In this document: in pieces, positions 1-6,085 of the stretch | Layout: every line of letters starts with the position of its first letter | Position numbering within the stretch: position 1 is the first letter of the stretch | Assembly: GCA_008363265.1 (NCBI GenBank) | Contig: RHKR01000250.1 | Location: 1-7,759 of the forward strand | Length of the DNA: 7,759 bases | Direction: 5' to 3' | From: Chlorobiota bacterium | GTDB lineage: Bacteria > Bacteroidota > Ignavibacteria > Ignavibacteriales > Ignavibacteriaceae | The notes under the pieces: model-generated | The model's input: the letters and a program-made list of their open reading frames with translations, nothing else | Told to the model about the DNA's origin: nothing | Database searches by the model: none | Translations under genes and position numbers: made by a program

Positions 1-467
1 TTCCTGACAGTTCTTCTCCCGGTGATACTATTCATATTGTATGGATTGCTTTTTGATTTTCGAAGCGTCAGTTTTAAAATATCTGTACTGGAACCGATTA
101 TTTCAGTTTCTGTTGAATAACCTGAATTGCCGGCTGTCAGGATGAGATTCTCCATGAATGCACCGATCGAGAGAATCGACTCCCGGTTCATTGGGTCGAC
201 TGCCGGGAGTAGACACTTCCTGTTCAGAGAGACTATGAAACTGTTCTCCCCGGCGGGTCTGATCAGCCACGGTTGAGTATTGTGTCCGCTGGGCGCGAGA
301 ACGGCATATGATAAGAAATTGAGGAACTCATGCGGGATTATGAGGGTGTCCTCCGCTTTGGCTTCCGGGTAAACCCGCTCCGCCCCGTGAAAATCGGTAA
401 AGAGGGAGCCACCCGCGATAGTCAGTAGCCCAATTCCTCCGGCCTGCAAAAATCTGCGTCTGTTCAT
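1..467 (-). CDS. Tat-exported nitroreductase-like (Acg-type) protein, partial: N-terminal 155 residues
   Basis: This reading frame starts at the ATG at 467-465 and stays open to the left edge, so the C-terminal part is missing. A ribosome binding site reading GTGAGGAA lies about 9 nt upstream. The N-terminus has a twin-arginine signal, Arg3-Arg4-Arg5-Phe6-Leu7, followed by a Gly/Leu-rich hydrophobic stretch to about residue 23, so export in folded form is likely. Residues 58-67 read LAPSGHNTQPW-like (Ala58-Pro59-Ser60-Gly61-His62-Asn63-Thr64-Gln65-Pro66-Trp67), and residues 89-96 contain Ala-Val-Asp-Pro-Met-Asn-Arg-Glu. Both resemble the conserved blocks of the Acg/nitroreductase-like flavoprotein family, as does the Arg-Arg-Thr-x-Arg at 151-155. 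Family members are usually well over 300 residues and are expected to bind FMN; the substrate is unknown. The gene lies 48 bp downstream of the barrel-protein gene on the same strand. I am fairly sure of the family and unsure of the reaction. Confidence 0.8.
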   Translation of the reverse strand, partial: MNRRRFLQAGGIGLLTIAGGSLFTDFHGAERVYPEAKAEDTLIIPHEFLNFLSYAVLAPSGHNTQPWLIRPAGENSFIVSLNRKCLLPAVDPMNRESILSIGAFMENLILTAGNSGYSTETEIIGSSTDILKLTLRKSKSNPYNMNSITGRRTVR

Positions 468-515
468 GATGTCAATTCCTCACGATTGGATGTGAAAAAA
501 TATCTGTGTTTTCCA
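468..515 (-). promoter_or_regulatory. Short intergenic spacer with ribosome binding site for the Tat-exported gene
   Basis: The 48-bp spacer between the barrel gene stop (516-518) and the next ATG (465-467) shows no hairpin with a T-run. It contains a good GTGAGGAA ribosome binding site at about 476-483. Same-strand orientation and short spacing suggest co-transcription. Confidence 0.5.
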
Positions 516-1079
516 CTAAAAGTGCCATCCAAGTTTGATCGAGACTTCGGGGGTGAGCACTCCCGGTTTATGGACTGAATTTCCGAGTCTGATCTCTGTT
601 TCACCGCCCACAATATAATGAAGGGCTGCCCATGGATTGAGATAGAAATTGTCAAAGAACTTCCATACATATCCGCCCCCGAGCGTTAGTATTTTATTAT
701 TGTATGTGGCCGTCCCGGATGAATTTTCATTTCTTATTTCAGATTCCCAAGCCTCGAATCCGGCACCGACCCATGCGCCCTTAAAATTATCATTGAAGAA
801 ATAATCAACTATTCCGGCATAGACTGTTAATTTGTTATCCTTAAAGCCGTCTTTCAGCATGAAGCCGGGGATGGTGGTTTTTGTGAGCACTCCTCTGATC
901 CTGAACCTGCCTGTTCCGTACCAGGCCGAGAGATAATATCCGTTGCTGATATAGGGGAGAAGATCGAGTTCGGTTCCGAAGGTCTGGTGTGATTTCTTCG
1001 TGTCCGGATTCAAATTCTGGCCTTTCGCAGACAGCATCAGGATCAGAAAAAATAACAAGGATAAATGTTGGTATTTCAT
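516..1079 (-). CDS. Small outer-membrane beta-barrel protein, hypothetical
   Basis: The 187-residue product begins with a Sec-type signal peptide: a short polar start, a hydrophobic core at about residues 6-17, and a likely cleavage after Ala-Lys-Gly at 18-20. The mature part is rich in alternating aromatic and Gly residues (for example the WVGAGFEAW and LTLGGGYVW stretches) and ends in Leu-Gly-Trp-His-Phe. A terminal aromatic is the usual recognition signal for barrel insertion into the outer membrane. Its size would fit about eight strands; that number is a guess. I do not recognise a named family. The start has only a weak AAGAAA-type purine stretch upstream, which is common in Bacteroidota-like genomes. 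The gene is first in a probable two-gene unit with the Tat-exported nitroreductase-like gene, and divergent from the broken regulator gene. Its function is unknown. Confidence 0.75.
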   Translation of the reverse strand: MKYQHLSLLFFLILMLSAKGQNLNPDTKKSHQTFGTELDLLPYISNGYYLSAWYGTGRFRIRGVLTKTTIPGFMLKDGFKDNKLTVYAGIVDYFFNDNFKGAWVGAGFEAWESEIRNENSSGTATYNNKILTLGGGYVWKFFDNFYLNPWAALHYIVGGETEIRLGNSVHKPGVLTPEVSIKLGWHF

Positions 1080-1090
1080 CTTATTTTCTT

Positions 1091-1105
1091 ACAATTCTGT
1101 ATTGT
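1091..1105. repeat. Inverted repeat, arms ACAAT / ATTGT with 5-nt spacer
   Basis: The two 5-nt arms are perfect complements around TCTGT. They extend outward as TT and GA with one mismatch. The repeat lies 12 bp upstream of the barrel-protein start codon, where it could act as an operator or form a small hairpin in the leader. Such a short dyad could also arise by chance in AT-rich DNA. Confidence 0.35.
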
Positions 1106-1163
1106 GAAAAGAAATTTTTTACACTGAAAAAATATTGTTTCAAGCGCGCCTTATAAATAGTCA

Positions 1164-1177
1164 AAAATGATCATTTT
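1164..1177. repeat. Perfect 14-bp palindrome, candidate operator
   Basis: AAAATGATCATTTT reads identically on both strands and ends 6 bp before the ATG of the regulator gene. It occupies the place where a ribosome binding site would be expected, and no Shine-Dalgarno is visible there. It could be a binding site for a dimeric regulator, possibly the adjacent LuxR-type protein itself (inference). Confidence 0.4.
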
Positions 1178-1183
1178 AATCAT

Positions 1184-1953
1184 ATGAACCTCGAATACTA
1201 CCTCGAACGCTTTAACTCACTGATTGCGAGCCAGTCGATTGATGAAGAATCGATCGACTACACCAGGTTTGAAGAACATCTTTCGCTGCTGAAGCAACTC
1301 GCGATTCTGGAGAACAGCTCCATGTCTGTATACGATCTCAACAAAAAGCAGTATGTTTTTGCCCAATCAAAATTCCTGTCACTACTTGGGGTCGAACTGA
1401 CAGATATGATGAAGAACGGACCCGCACTTTTTTACTCGATCATGCATCCTGATGACGTCCCTTTCCTCATCGAGACAAATTATCTTTACATGGAGCATAT
1501 TCTGAAGTTACCGGCCACGGAACGGAAAAATTTCAAACTTATCAGCGATTTCAGATTGAAGTGCAAGGATGGTAACTTTAGGAGGTTCATTAACCAGATG
1601 ATTCCCCTGGAACTTGACAGAAAGGGGAACGTGCTCCTGATGCTGATAATGTATGACATGTTTCCGGGTCGTGAAGGAATACTGACATCGCAGAGGAAGT
1701 TAATGAATGTTGCAACCGGGGAGTTACAGGTGTTTTTAACGGATTCCGGGGATGAGAAGCACTCACTCCTCACCCGGCGCGAAATAGAAATACTTGGATT
1801 ATGGCAAAGGGTATGGCGAGCAAGAGGATCGCGGATGAGTTATTTATCAGTGTTAATACCGTAAACAACCACCGCAGAAGCATACTCGAAAAAACCAACT
1901 CCGAGAACACCGCGATGGCTGTCAATTATGGGTTGAGCCTCGGCCTTTTATAA
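1184..1953 (+). pseudogene. PAS-domain LuxR/NarL-type transcriptional regulator, frameshifted in the HTH domain
   Basis: As read, the frame from the ATG at 1184 gives a 226-residue protein ending at 1864. Residues 1-205 look normal: a helical N-terminus, then a PAS-like sensor fold at about 50-160 with His-Pro-Asp-Asp at 88-91 and Asp-Phe-Arg-Leu-Lys-Cys-Lys-Asp-Gly at about 122-130. The start of a LuxR-type DNA-binding domain follows (Leu-Thr-Arg-Arg-Glu-Ile-Glu-Ile-Leu-Gly). From 1801 the family sequence continues in the next frame: Met-Ala-Lys-Gly-Met-Ala-Ser-Lys-Arg-Ile-Ala-Asp-Glu, then the recognition helix Ile-Ser-Val-Asn-Thr-Val-Asn-Asn-His-Arg-Arg, to TAA at 1951-1953. Restoring one base near 1799-1801 (for example TTAATGG in place of TTATGG) gives an intact 256-residue regulator. 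Without it the product lacks the DNA-recognition helix. Whether this is true decay or a sequence error is open. The ligand and targets are unknown; the divergent barrel gene is a possible target. Confidence 0.85.
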
Positions 1954-1962
1954 AAAAGGGCC
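1942..1962. terminator. Possible hairpin between convergent genes
   Basis: GGCCTTTT and AAAAGGGCC can pair with one bulged G around an A/T loop. The hairpin overlaps the restored stop codon of the regulator gene. Because the genes converge, it could slow transcription from both sides. There is no clean T-run after the stem on the plus strand, so a classical rho-independent terminator is not supported. Confidence 0.3.
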
Positions 1963-1981
1963 ATATCACAAATGACACAGC

Positions 1982-2005
1982 CCGTAGTAAGTTTACTGCC
2001 AACGG
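1982..2005. terminator. Second weak dyad in the convergent spacer
   Basis: CCGT at 1982-1985 pairs with ACGG at 2002-2005, and AGTAA at 1986-1990 with TTACT at 1993-1997, leaving a GCCA bulge. The structure starts 4 bp beyond the stop codon of the minus-strand metallo-beta-lactamase gene, so it may help end that transcript. No adjacent T-run is present, and the loop is very tight. Confidence 0.2.
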
Positions 2006-2008
2006 TAG

Positions 2009-3314
2009 CTAATTAATTGTAAAATACTCACCCTTCTTGGGTATTCTAACCGACTTAAAATGGTTCAGCAGTAATCTGTTGGAGAACTTCTCCTGCTGGT
2101 CGGGTTCACCGTGCACGAGGAATATTTCCTTCATTTTCTCCCGGCTGAATTTGTTCACATAGTAGATGAGTTCGTCTGAATCAGCGTGGGCGGAAAGGGA
2201 GTTGAAAACCACCACTTCAGCATTCACTTTGTGGGGCTCACCGAATATGTTCACTTCCTTGTTTTTCTCAATTATCCGTCGTCCCAAGGTATTCTCGGCA
2301 CAATAGCCGGTCATCATTATTATGTTTGCAGGATTTTCGATGTTGTTGGCAAGATGGTGGAGAATTCTACCGGACTCTGCCATACCGGAAGCTGAGATTA
2401 TCATCATTGGGCCCGGGCGGTCATTCAATTGTTTCGACTCCTCAACCGCGGTGATATACCGGAGTTTTTTGAATCCGAGGGGGTCTTCGTTGCGGAGGAT
2501 GTGCGCTGATATCTCAGAATCGAAACATTCAGTGTGGTCACGGAACACCTGGGTTGCATTAAAGGAGAGAGGTGAATCAACGTAAACAGGAATATTAGGC
2601 ACTTCACCCTTCTCAAAGATCGTATGAAGAAGATAAACAAGTTCCTGGGTTCTGCCGAGGCTGAATGCGGGAGCGATTATCTTTCCGTTTCTTTCAATCG
2701 CCTTTTTGATTATCCCCACAACCTTCGCTTCCGACATTTCGAAATCTTCATGGAAGCGTCCGCCGTATGTGCTTTCGCAGATGAAGTAGTCGACATCAGG
2801 GATTATTTCAGGATCCCGGAGGATCGGCATGTTCGGTCTTCCCAGATCACCTGAAAAACCGAGTTCGATCGTTTTGCCGCGCTCGACTATTTTCATATAT
2901 GTGACCGCGCTTCCGAGAATATGGCCTGCATCGTAGAAAGTGGCGGTTATCCCGGGCAACACTTCGAACTCGTGGTGGTAGTTTACGCCCACCATAAGCC
3001 GGATGGTTTCATCCACATCGGCCTGAGTATACAGTGGCTCGAAAAGGTTCTTACCCTGTTTAACCCTTTTTTTGTTGACGAATTCGGTATCCTTCTGCTG
3101 GATATGTGCCGAGTCGGCCAGCATTATTATGTGAAAGTATCACTGCATCGATGTTTTTCGGAGTGTAAAACTCGAATGAACGGTTGAGTTCGAAGGCTTC
3201 TTTTCGTTTACCCTGATAGAGGCCGCAGTCGAGAAGTATCTTGCCCTGTTCGGTTCTTAGAAGGTGATTTGACCCTGTAACCGTGCCCGCGGCACCGATA
3301 AATTGAATATCCAT
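2009..3314 (-). pseudogene. MBL-fold beta-CASP (RNA-processing type) metallohydrolase with ~95-bp internal deletion removing most of HxHxDH
   Basis: The gene starts at the ATG at 3314-3312 behind a good GGGAGAA site and ends with TAG at 2009-2011. The first 62 residues are typical: Gly-Ala-Ala-Gly-Thr-Val-Thr-Gly-Ser, Leu-Leu-Asp-Cys-Gly (Asp29) and Ala-Val-Ile-Leu-Ser-His62. Family members continue with Ala-His-x-Asp-His and about 30 more residues. Here the DNA jumps at about 3129 directly to Ile-Met-Leu-Ala-Asp-Ser-Ala-His-Ile-Gln in another frame. The rest is well preserved: Asp-Ala-Gly-His, Ser-Gly-Asp-Leu-Gly, Glu-Ser-Thr-Tyr-Gly, Phe-Ser-Leu-Gly-Arg-Thr-Gln-Glu, Ser-Ala-Ser-Gly-Met, Ser-Ala-His-Ala-Asp and Leu-Val-His-Gly-Glu. 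The gene length is 3n+1, and alignment with the family pattern suggests about 95 bp are lost. Relatives are bacterial CPSF73-like nucleases. An ATG at 3124-3122 could in principle start the C-terminal piece, but such a product would lack key zinc ligands. As written it should be inactive. Confidence 0.85.
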
Positions 3315-3337
3315 AATTCTCCCGTGTAAGTGTGTCT

Positions 3338-3345
3338 CAAAATTA
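3338..3345 (-). promoter_or_regulatory. Candidate Bacteroidota-type -7 element for the metallohydrolase gene
   Basis: On the minus strand this reads TAATTTTG, an exact match to the TAnnTTTG -7 element known from Bacteroidota promoters. It lies 23 bp upstream of the ATG at 3314, leaving room for a short leader with the GGGAGAA site. No TTG element is found at the usual distance upstream, so the match may be chance. Confidence 0.3.
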
Positions 3346-3384
3346 CGAAAAATCGTGGAGAAATGTTGTGAAACAATTAAAAAA

Positions 3385-3413
3385 TTGACTATCTCCCAAA
3401 ATAGTGATAAATT
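3385..3413 (+). promoter_or_regulatory. Predicted sigma70-like promoter of the nuo operon
   Basis: A -35 box TTGACT (3385-3390, five of six consensus bases) is followed after exactly 17 bp by TAAATT (3408-3413, four of six). Transcription would begin near 3420, giving a leader of about 30 nt before the nuoA ATG at 3452. The position also argues against an upstream in-frame GTG at 3404 as nuoA start, because that codon would lie between the promoter boxes. Confidence 0.55.
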
Positions 3414-3451
3414 TAAAGTTTGAATTTTACGAATTAATTATCGGTCAAAAA

Positions 3452-3820
3452 ATGCTCGAAAACTACATTCCGGTACTTGTTGTGTTCGGATTTGCTTTGA
3501 TATTCGGAGTGGTGATGGTCTCCACCTCATCGCTGTTTGGTCCGCAAAGGCCGAACAAGATCAAGGCTTCGCCCTATGAAAGTGGTATGAAACCGATCGG
3601 ATCAACAGAAGAGCGTGTATCAGTAAAATATTATGTTGTTGCGATGCTCTTTATCATCTTCGATCTCGAGGTTATTTTTGTTTATCCCTGGGCGGTTGAG
3701 TTTATAAAACTTTATTCTGATATTGGAATTGCTGCCTTCTGGTCGATGTTTATATTTTTGGTAGTATTTGAACTGGGTTTTCTCTATGCTTATAAAAAAG
3801 GAGGATTCAAATGGGATTAG
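3452..3820 (+). CDS. nuoA: NADH-quinone oxidoreductase subunit A
   Basis: NuoA is a small three-helix membrane subunit of complex I at the junction of the peripheral and membrane arms. The 122-residue protein has hydrophobic segments at about 5-26, 61-82 and 93-114. The conserved loop Ser-Pro-Tyr-Glu-Ser-Gly (40-45) contains the family glutamate Glu43. The second helix carries Phe-Asp-Leu-Glu (Asp71, Glu73), the conserved acidic pair. Where many homologues have Cys in the loop (Tyr-Glu-Cys-Gly), this one has Ser, as in Escherichia coli. I chose the ATG at 3452 because Met-Leu-Glu-Asn-Tyr-Ile-Pro is a typical NuoA start; a GTG at 3404 in the same frame falls inside the predicted promoter. There is no clear Shine-Dalgarno. 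The end overlaps nuoB by 10 bp, indicating coupled translation. Confidence 0.95.
   Translation: MLENYIPVLVVFGFALIFGVVMVSTSSLFGPQRPNKIKASPYESGMKPIGSTEERVSVKYYVVAMLFIIFDLEVIFVYPWAVEFIKLYSDIGIAAFWSMFIFLVVFELGFLYAYKKGGFKWD
3799..3804 (+). promoter_or_regulatory. Strong Shine-Dalgarno of nuoB inside the end of nuoA
   Basis: An A-rich run followed by GGAGG at 3800-3804 sits 6 nt before the nuoB ATG at 3811, within the last codons of nuoA. It is the best ribosome binding site in the window. It fixes the nuoB start and contrasts with the weak site before nuoA. Confidence 0.7.
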
Positions 3821-4332
3821 AAGCAAAACTGCAGAATGAAGGCTTTATTACCTCGACCATCGATGCACTTGTGGGGTGGGCGAGGGAAAGTTCAGTTTGG
3901 CCGATGCCGATGGGTATTTCCTGCTGTGCAATTGAGATGATGGCGACAGCGGGTCCAAAATATGATATTTCTAGATTTGGTTCAGAAGTAATGCGTTTCA
4001 CACCGAGACAGTGTGATGTAATGCTCGTTGCCGGAACTGTTACTTACAAAATGGCTCATGTGGTCAGAAAGATCTACGATCAGATGCCCGACCCCAAGTG
4101 GGTTATAGCCATGGGTGTTTGCACATCGACAGGCGGAATGTACCGTTCGTACCCTGTAGTACAGGGGATAGATAATTTCCTTCCTGTTGACATCTATCTG
4201 GCAGGTTGTCCTCCGCGTCCTGACAATCTTCTTCATGCATTGATGAAGATCCAGGAGAAGATAAAAAACACTAAAGCAAGAGAGTTTCAAGATATTCCAC
4301 TTTTGGAGCCGGTGAAAATAAATGGAAATTAA
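3811..4332 (+). CDS. nuoB: NADH-quinone oxidoreductase subunit B
   Basis: NuoB holds iron-sulfur cluster N2, the last electron carrier before quinone, on the cytoplasmic arm of complex I. The protein has 173 residues. The tandem Cys38-Cys39 in [11 protein letters not shown]104 in Gly-Val-Cys-Thr-Ser-Thr-Gly-Gly-Met and Cys133 in Ala-Gly-Cys-Pro-Pro-Arg-Pro keep the spacing of the N2 ligands in known NuoB proteins (65 then 29 residues after the tandem pair). The [13 protein letters not shown] region (55-67) is also typical. The start is fixed by the GGAGG site at 3800-3804. It overlaps nuoA by 10 bp and nuoC by 11 bp. The tail after about residue 153 is variable in the family. Confidence 0.97.
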   Translation: MGLEAKLQNEGFITSTIDALVGWARESSVWPMPMGISCCAIEMMATAGPKYDISRFGSEVMRFTPRQCDVMLVAGTVTYKMAHVVRKIYDQMPDPKWVIAMGVCTSTGGMYRSYPVVQGIDNFLPVDIYLAGCPPRPDNLLHALMKIQEKIKNTKAREFQDIPLLEPVKINGN

Positions 4333-4810
4333 AGAAAAACTGGAAAAACTTCTAACTGAACAGTTTCCCGGGACTTCGTTCGAAATAACAGAGTTCAGAG
4401 ATGAAGTTACACTGAAGTTCAATAGATCGGTTGTAGTGCCTGTTTGTGAGTTCCTGAAGAATAACAGCGAACTTGAGTACAATCAATGCGTTGATGTAAC
4501 AGCGATCGACTGGGCAAAAAAGAAGAACCGCTTCACTGTGGTATATCACCTGTTTTCAATAAAGAACAAGAACAGGCTCCGTGTTTCGTGCGATCTCGAA
4601 GAGCATGAGCCGCACATCAATACTGTAAGTTCGGTCTGGAAATCAGCGAACTGGTATGAAAGAGAGACCTGGGACATGTACGGTATTAAGTTTGACGGTC
4701 ACCCCGACCTCAGAAGAATGTATATGTCAGAAGAATTTGAGTATCATCCTCTCCGCAAGGAATACCCACTGATGGGTATCCCCGGTGATCAGCCCCTTCC
4801 AAAGAAATAA
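4322..4810 (+). CDS. nuoC: NADH-quinone oxidoreductase subunit C
   Basis: NuoC is the 30-kDa-type subunit of the connecting arm and has no cofactor; it packs against NuoD. The 162-residue protein carries the family signature at about 111-131: [12 protein letters not shown], then Gly-His-Pro-Asp-Leu-Arg-Arg. It is followed by His-Pro-Leu-Arg-Lys-Glu-Tyr-Pro-Leu (142-150). It is a stand-alone gene, not fused to nuoD as in Escherichia coli. The start at 4322 overlaps the end of nuoB by 11 bp; GGTG at 4311-4314 or GGAG at 4305-4308 may serve as ribosome binding site. The short, poorly conserved N-terminal 50 residues are normal for the family. Confidence 0.96.
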   Translation: MEIKEKLEKLLTEQFPGTSFEITEFRDEVTLKFNRSVVVPVCEFLKNNSELEYNQCVDVTAIDWAKKKNRFTVVYHLFSIKNKNRLRVSCDLEEHEPHINTVSSVWKSANWYERETWDMYGIKFDGHPDLRRMYMSEEFEYHPLRKEYPLMGIPGDQPLPKK

Positions 4811-4818
4811 GAGTTTGT

Positions 4819-6072
4819 ATGGAAAGATTAACTAAAGACGATGTACATCCGAGTATCGTAAAAGCGCTGCTCGATCAAGAGACGAATGTTACATTTGAGG
4901 ATGCTCTCGAGAATGAGATGATCCTCAACATGGGGCCCCAGCACCCGGCTACTCACGGTGTACTCCGTGTTCTGCTCCGTCTGGATGGTGAAACCGTTGT
5001 CGCTGCAGTTCCTGAGCTTGGTTACCTCCACAGAGGTTACGAAAAGATGGCAGAAAACATGTCGTATTACGAGTATCTGCCTCATACTGACAGACTCGAC
5101 TACATAGCACCGCCGGCAAACAACACAGCTTTTTCGCTGGCAGTTGAGAAACTGTACGGGATCGAAGCCCCGCCAAGAGCCCAGTGGATCAGAATGATCA
5201 TGAGCGAACTCTCCAGAATGACATCGCACCTCGTGGCCATTGGCGCTCTCGCAATGGATGTGGGTGCGCTCACAGTGTTCCTCTGGGCCCTCCGTGAGAG
5301 GGAAAAGATACTTAATACTTACGATATCATTTGTGGCGCAAGGTTTACCACCAGTTACACCCGTATCGGTGGCGTTGCCGCTGACATGCCTGATGAAGCG
5401 GTCAGGATGATCAAAGAGTTTCTCGATCAGTTCGATGACAAGCTTGAAGAGATGGAGAACATGCTTAACACCAACAGGATCTTTGTTGAAAGACTTGAAG
5501 GTGTCGGCGTTATGTCCAGAGAAGATGCCATCTCACTCGGCGCTACCGGCCCGACACTTCGCGGTTCCGGTGTAGAGCATGATATCAGAAGGGCAAGTCC
5601 CTATATGTATTACGATCAGGTGGATTTCAATATCCCTGTTTACAATGAGGGTGACTCTCTGGCGAGATATTTCGTGAGAGTTGACGAACTGAGAGAGAGC
5701 GTGAAAATCATCTACCAGTGCCTCGACAGGATGCCGAAGGGTGATATCATGGCGAATTCACCCAAGAAAGTTCTCCCCAGGAAGACTGAGATCTACACCA
5801 AAATGGAAGAGTTGATCCACGACTTTATGATCATCAACTTTGGCGTTAAGCCTCCGGTTGGTGAAGTTTACCACTCGGTCGAGAACCCGAAAGGTGAACT
5901 TGGTTTCTACATTGTCAGCAAAGGTGAAGGCCACCCATGGAAGATGAAGATCAAATCACCTTCCTTTAGCAATCTCCAAACGCTGGGACATCTGGTTAAA
6001 GGACACATGATCTCCGATGTTGTTGCGATTATCGGAAGTATCGACCCCGTTATGGGCGAAGCCGATAAATAA
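4819..6072 (+). CDS. nuoD: NADH-quinone oxidoreductase subunit D
   Basis: NuoD is the 49-kDa-type subunit, related to [NiFe]-hydrogenase large subunits, and forms the quinone pocket with NuoB. The protein has 417 residues. The loop Gly-Pro-Gln-His-Pro-Ala-Thr-His-Gly (39-47) supplies His46, and Tyr95 in Asp-Arg-Leu-Asp-Tyr lies 49 residues further, the spacing of the quinone-headgroup His/Tyr pair in other complex I enzymes. Other family blocks are Glu-Leu-Gly-Tyr-Leu-His-Arg-Gly-Tyr-Glu-Lys, Gly-Ala-Thr-Gly-Pro-Thr-Leu-Arg-Gly-Ser-Gly, Pro-Lys-Gly-Glu and a Gly-Ser-Ile-Asp-Pro-Val-Met-Gly-Glu end. The hydrogenase Cys ligands are absent, as expected. About 33 residues precede the conserved core; Met34 is a possible but less likely start. 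The gene begins 8 bp after nuoC with a weak AAGAG site. Confidence 0.97.
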   Translation: MERLTKDDVHPSIVKALLDQETNVTFEDALENEMILNMGPQHPATHGVLRVLLRLDGETVVAAVPELGYLHRGYEKMAENMSYYEYLPHTDRLDYIAPPANNTAFSLAVEKLYGIEAPPRAQWIRMIMSELSRMTSHLVAIGALAMDVGALTVFLWALREREKILNTYDIICGARFTTSYTRIGGVAADMPDEAVRMIKEFLDQFDDKLEEMENMLNTNRIFVERLEGVGVMSREDAISLGATGPTLRGSGVEHDIRRASPYMYYDQVDFNIPVYNEGDSLARYFVRVDELRESVKIIYQCLDRMPKGDIMANSPKKVLPRKTEIYTKMEELIHDFMIINFGVKPPVGEVYHSVENPKGELGFYIVSKGEGHPWKMKIKSPSFSNLQTLGHLVKGHMISDVVAIIGSIDPVMGEADK

Positions 6073-6085
6073 AAAGAGGATACCA

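Larger units (their letters stand above)
1080..1183. promoter_or_regulatory. Divergent promoter/operator region with two dyad repeats
   Basis: This 104-bp AT-rich stretch separates the barrel-protein gene (minus) from the PAS/LuxR regulator gene (plus), so both promoters should lie here. It contains an imperfect dyad with arms ACAAT and ATTGT at 1091-1105 and a perfect 14-bp palindrome at 1164-1177. A TATAAA box at 1152-1157 could serve the plus-strand gene, but I find no -35 element at normal spacing. On the minus strand a TTGAAA (1143-1138) precedes an A-rich tract at an acceptable distance. Promoter assignments are therefore weak; the region's role follows mainly from its position. Confidence 0.45.
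3315..3451. promoter_or_regulatory. Divergent intergenic region between the metallohydrolase gene and nuo
   Basis: This 137-bp AT-rich stretch must drive the nuo operon rightward and the metallohydrolase gene leftward. Besides the promoter-like elements listed separately, it contains a short dyad ACGA-AAAA-TCGT (3345-3356) and TTGT-GAA-ACAA (3366-3376). Either could bind a regulator, but both are short enough to be chance. I see no small gene or structured RNA in it. Confidence 0.5.

Noticed and set aside
2009..3124. Independent 371-residue metallohydrolase starting at the ATG at 3124-3122
   Set aside because: That Met is an internal residue of the conserved Ile-Met-Leu-Ala-Asp-Ser-Ala-His-Ile-Gln block. 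No ribosome binding site precedes it, and the conserved N-terminal part lies just upstream in another frame.
2186..3187. Several plus-strand frames opposite the metallohydrolase gene
   Set aside because: They follow the reverse strand of well-conserved codons and show no recognisable protein features.
3060..3314. Separate 84-residue gene on the minus strand
   Set aside because: It is the N-terminal fragment of the broken metallohydrolase gene; its last ~22 residues come from reading the wrong frame after the deletion.
3404..3451. N-terminal extension of nuoA from a GTG at 3404
   Set aside because: The GTG lies between the boxes of the predicted nuo promoter, and the added residues do not resemble NuoA.
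3982..4482. 166-residue open frame on the minus strand opposite nuoB and nuoC
   Set aside because: It is antisense to two clear complex I genes, and its translation shows no coherent domain.
4828..5229. 133-residue open frame on the minus strand opposite nuoD
   Set aside because: It is a shadow of the nuoD coding frame with Cys/Arg/Val-rich low-sense sequence and no ribosome binding site I could support.
6017..6085. N-terminal extension of nuoE from a TTG at 6017
   Set aside because: It lies inside nuoD in another frame, adds unrelated residues and ignores the good AGAGGA site before the ATG at 6086.
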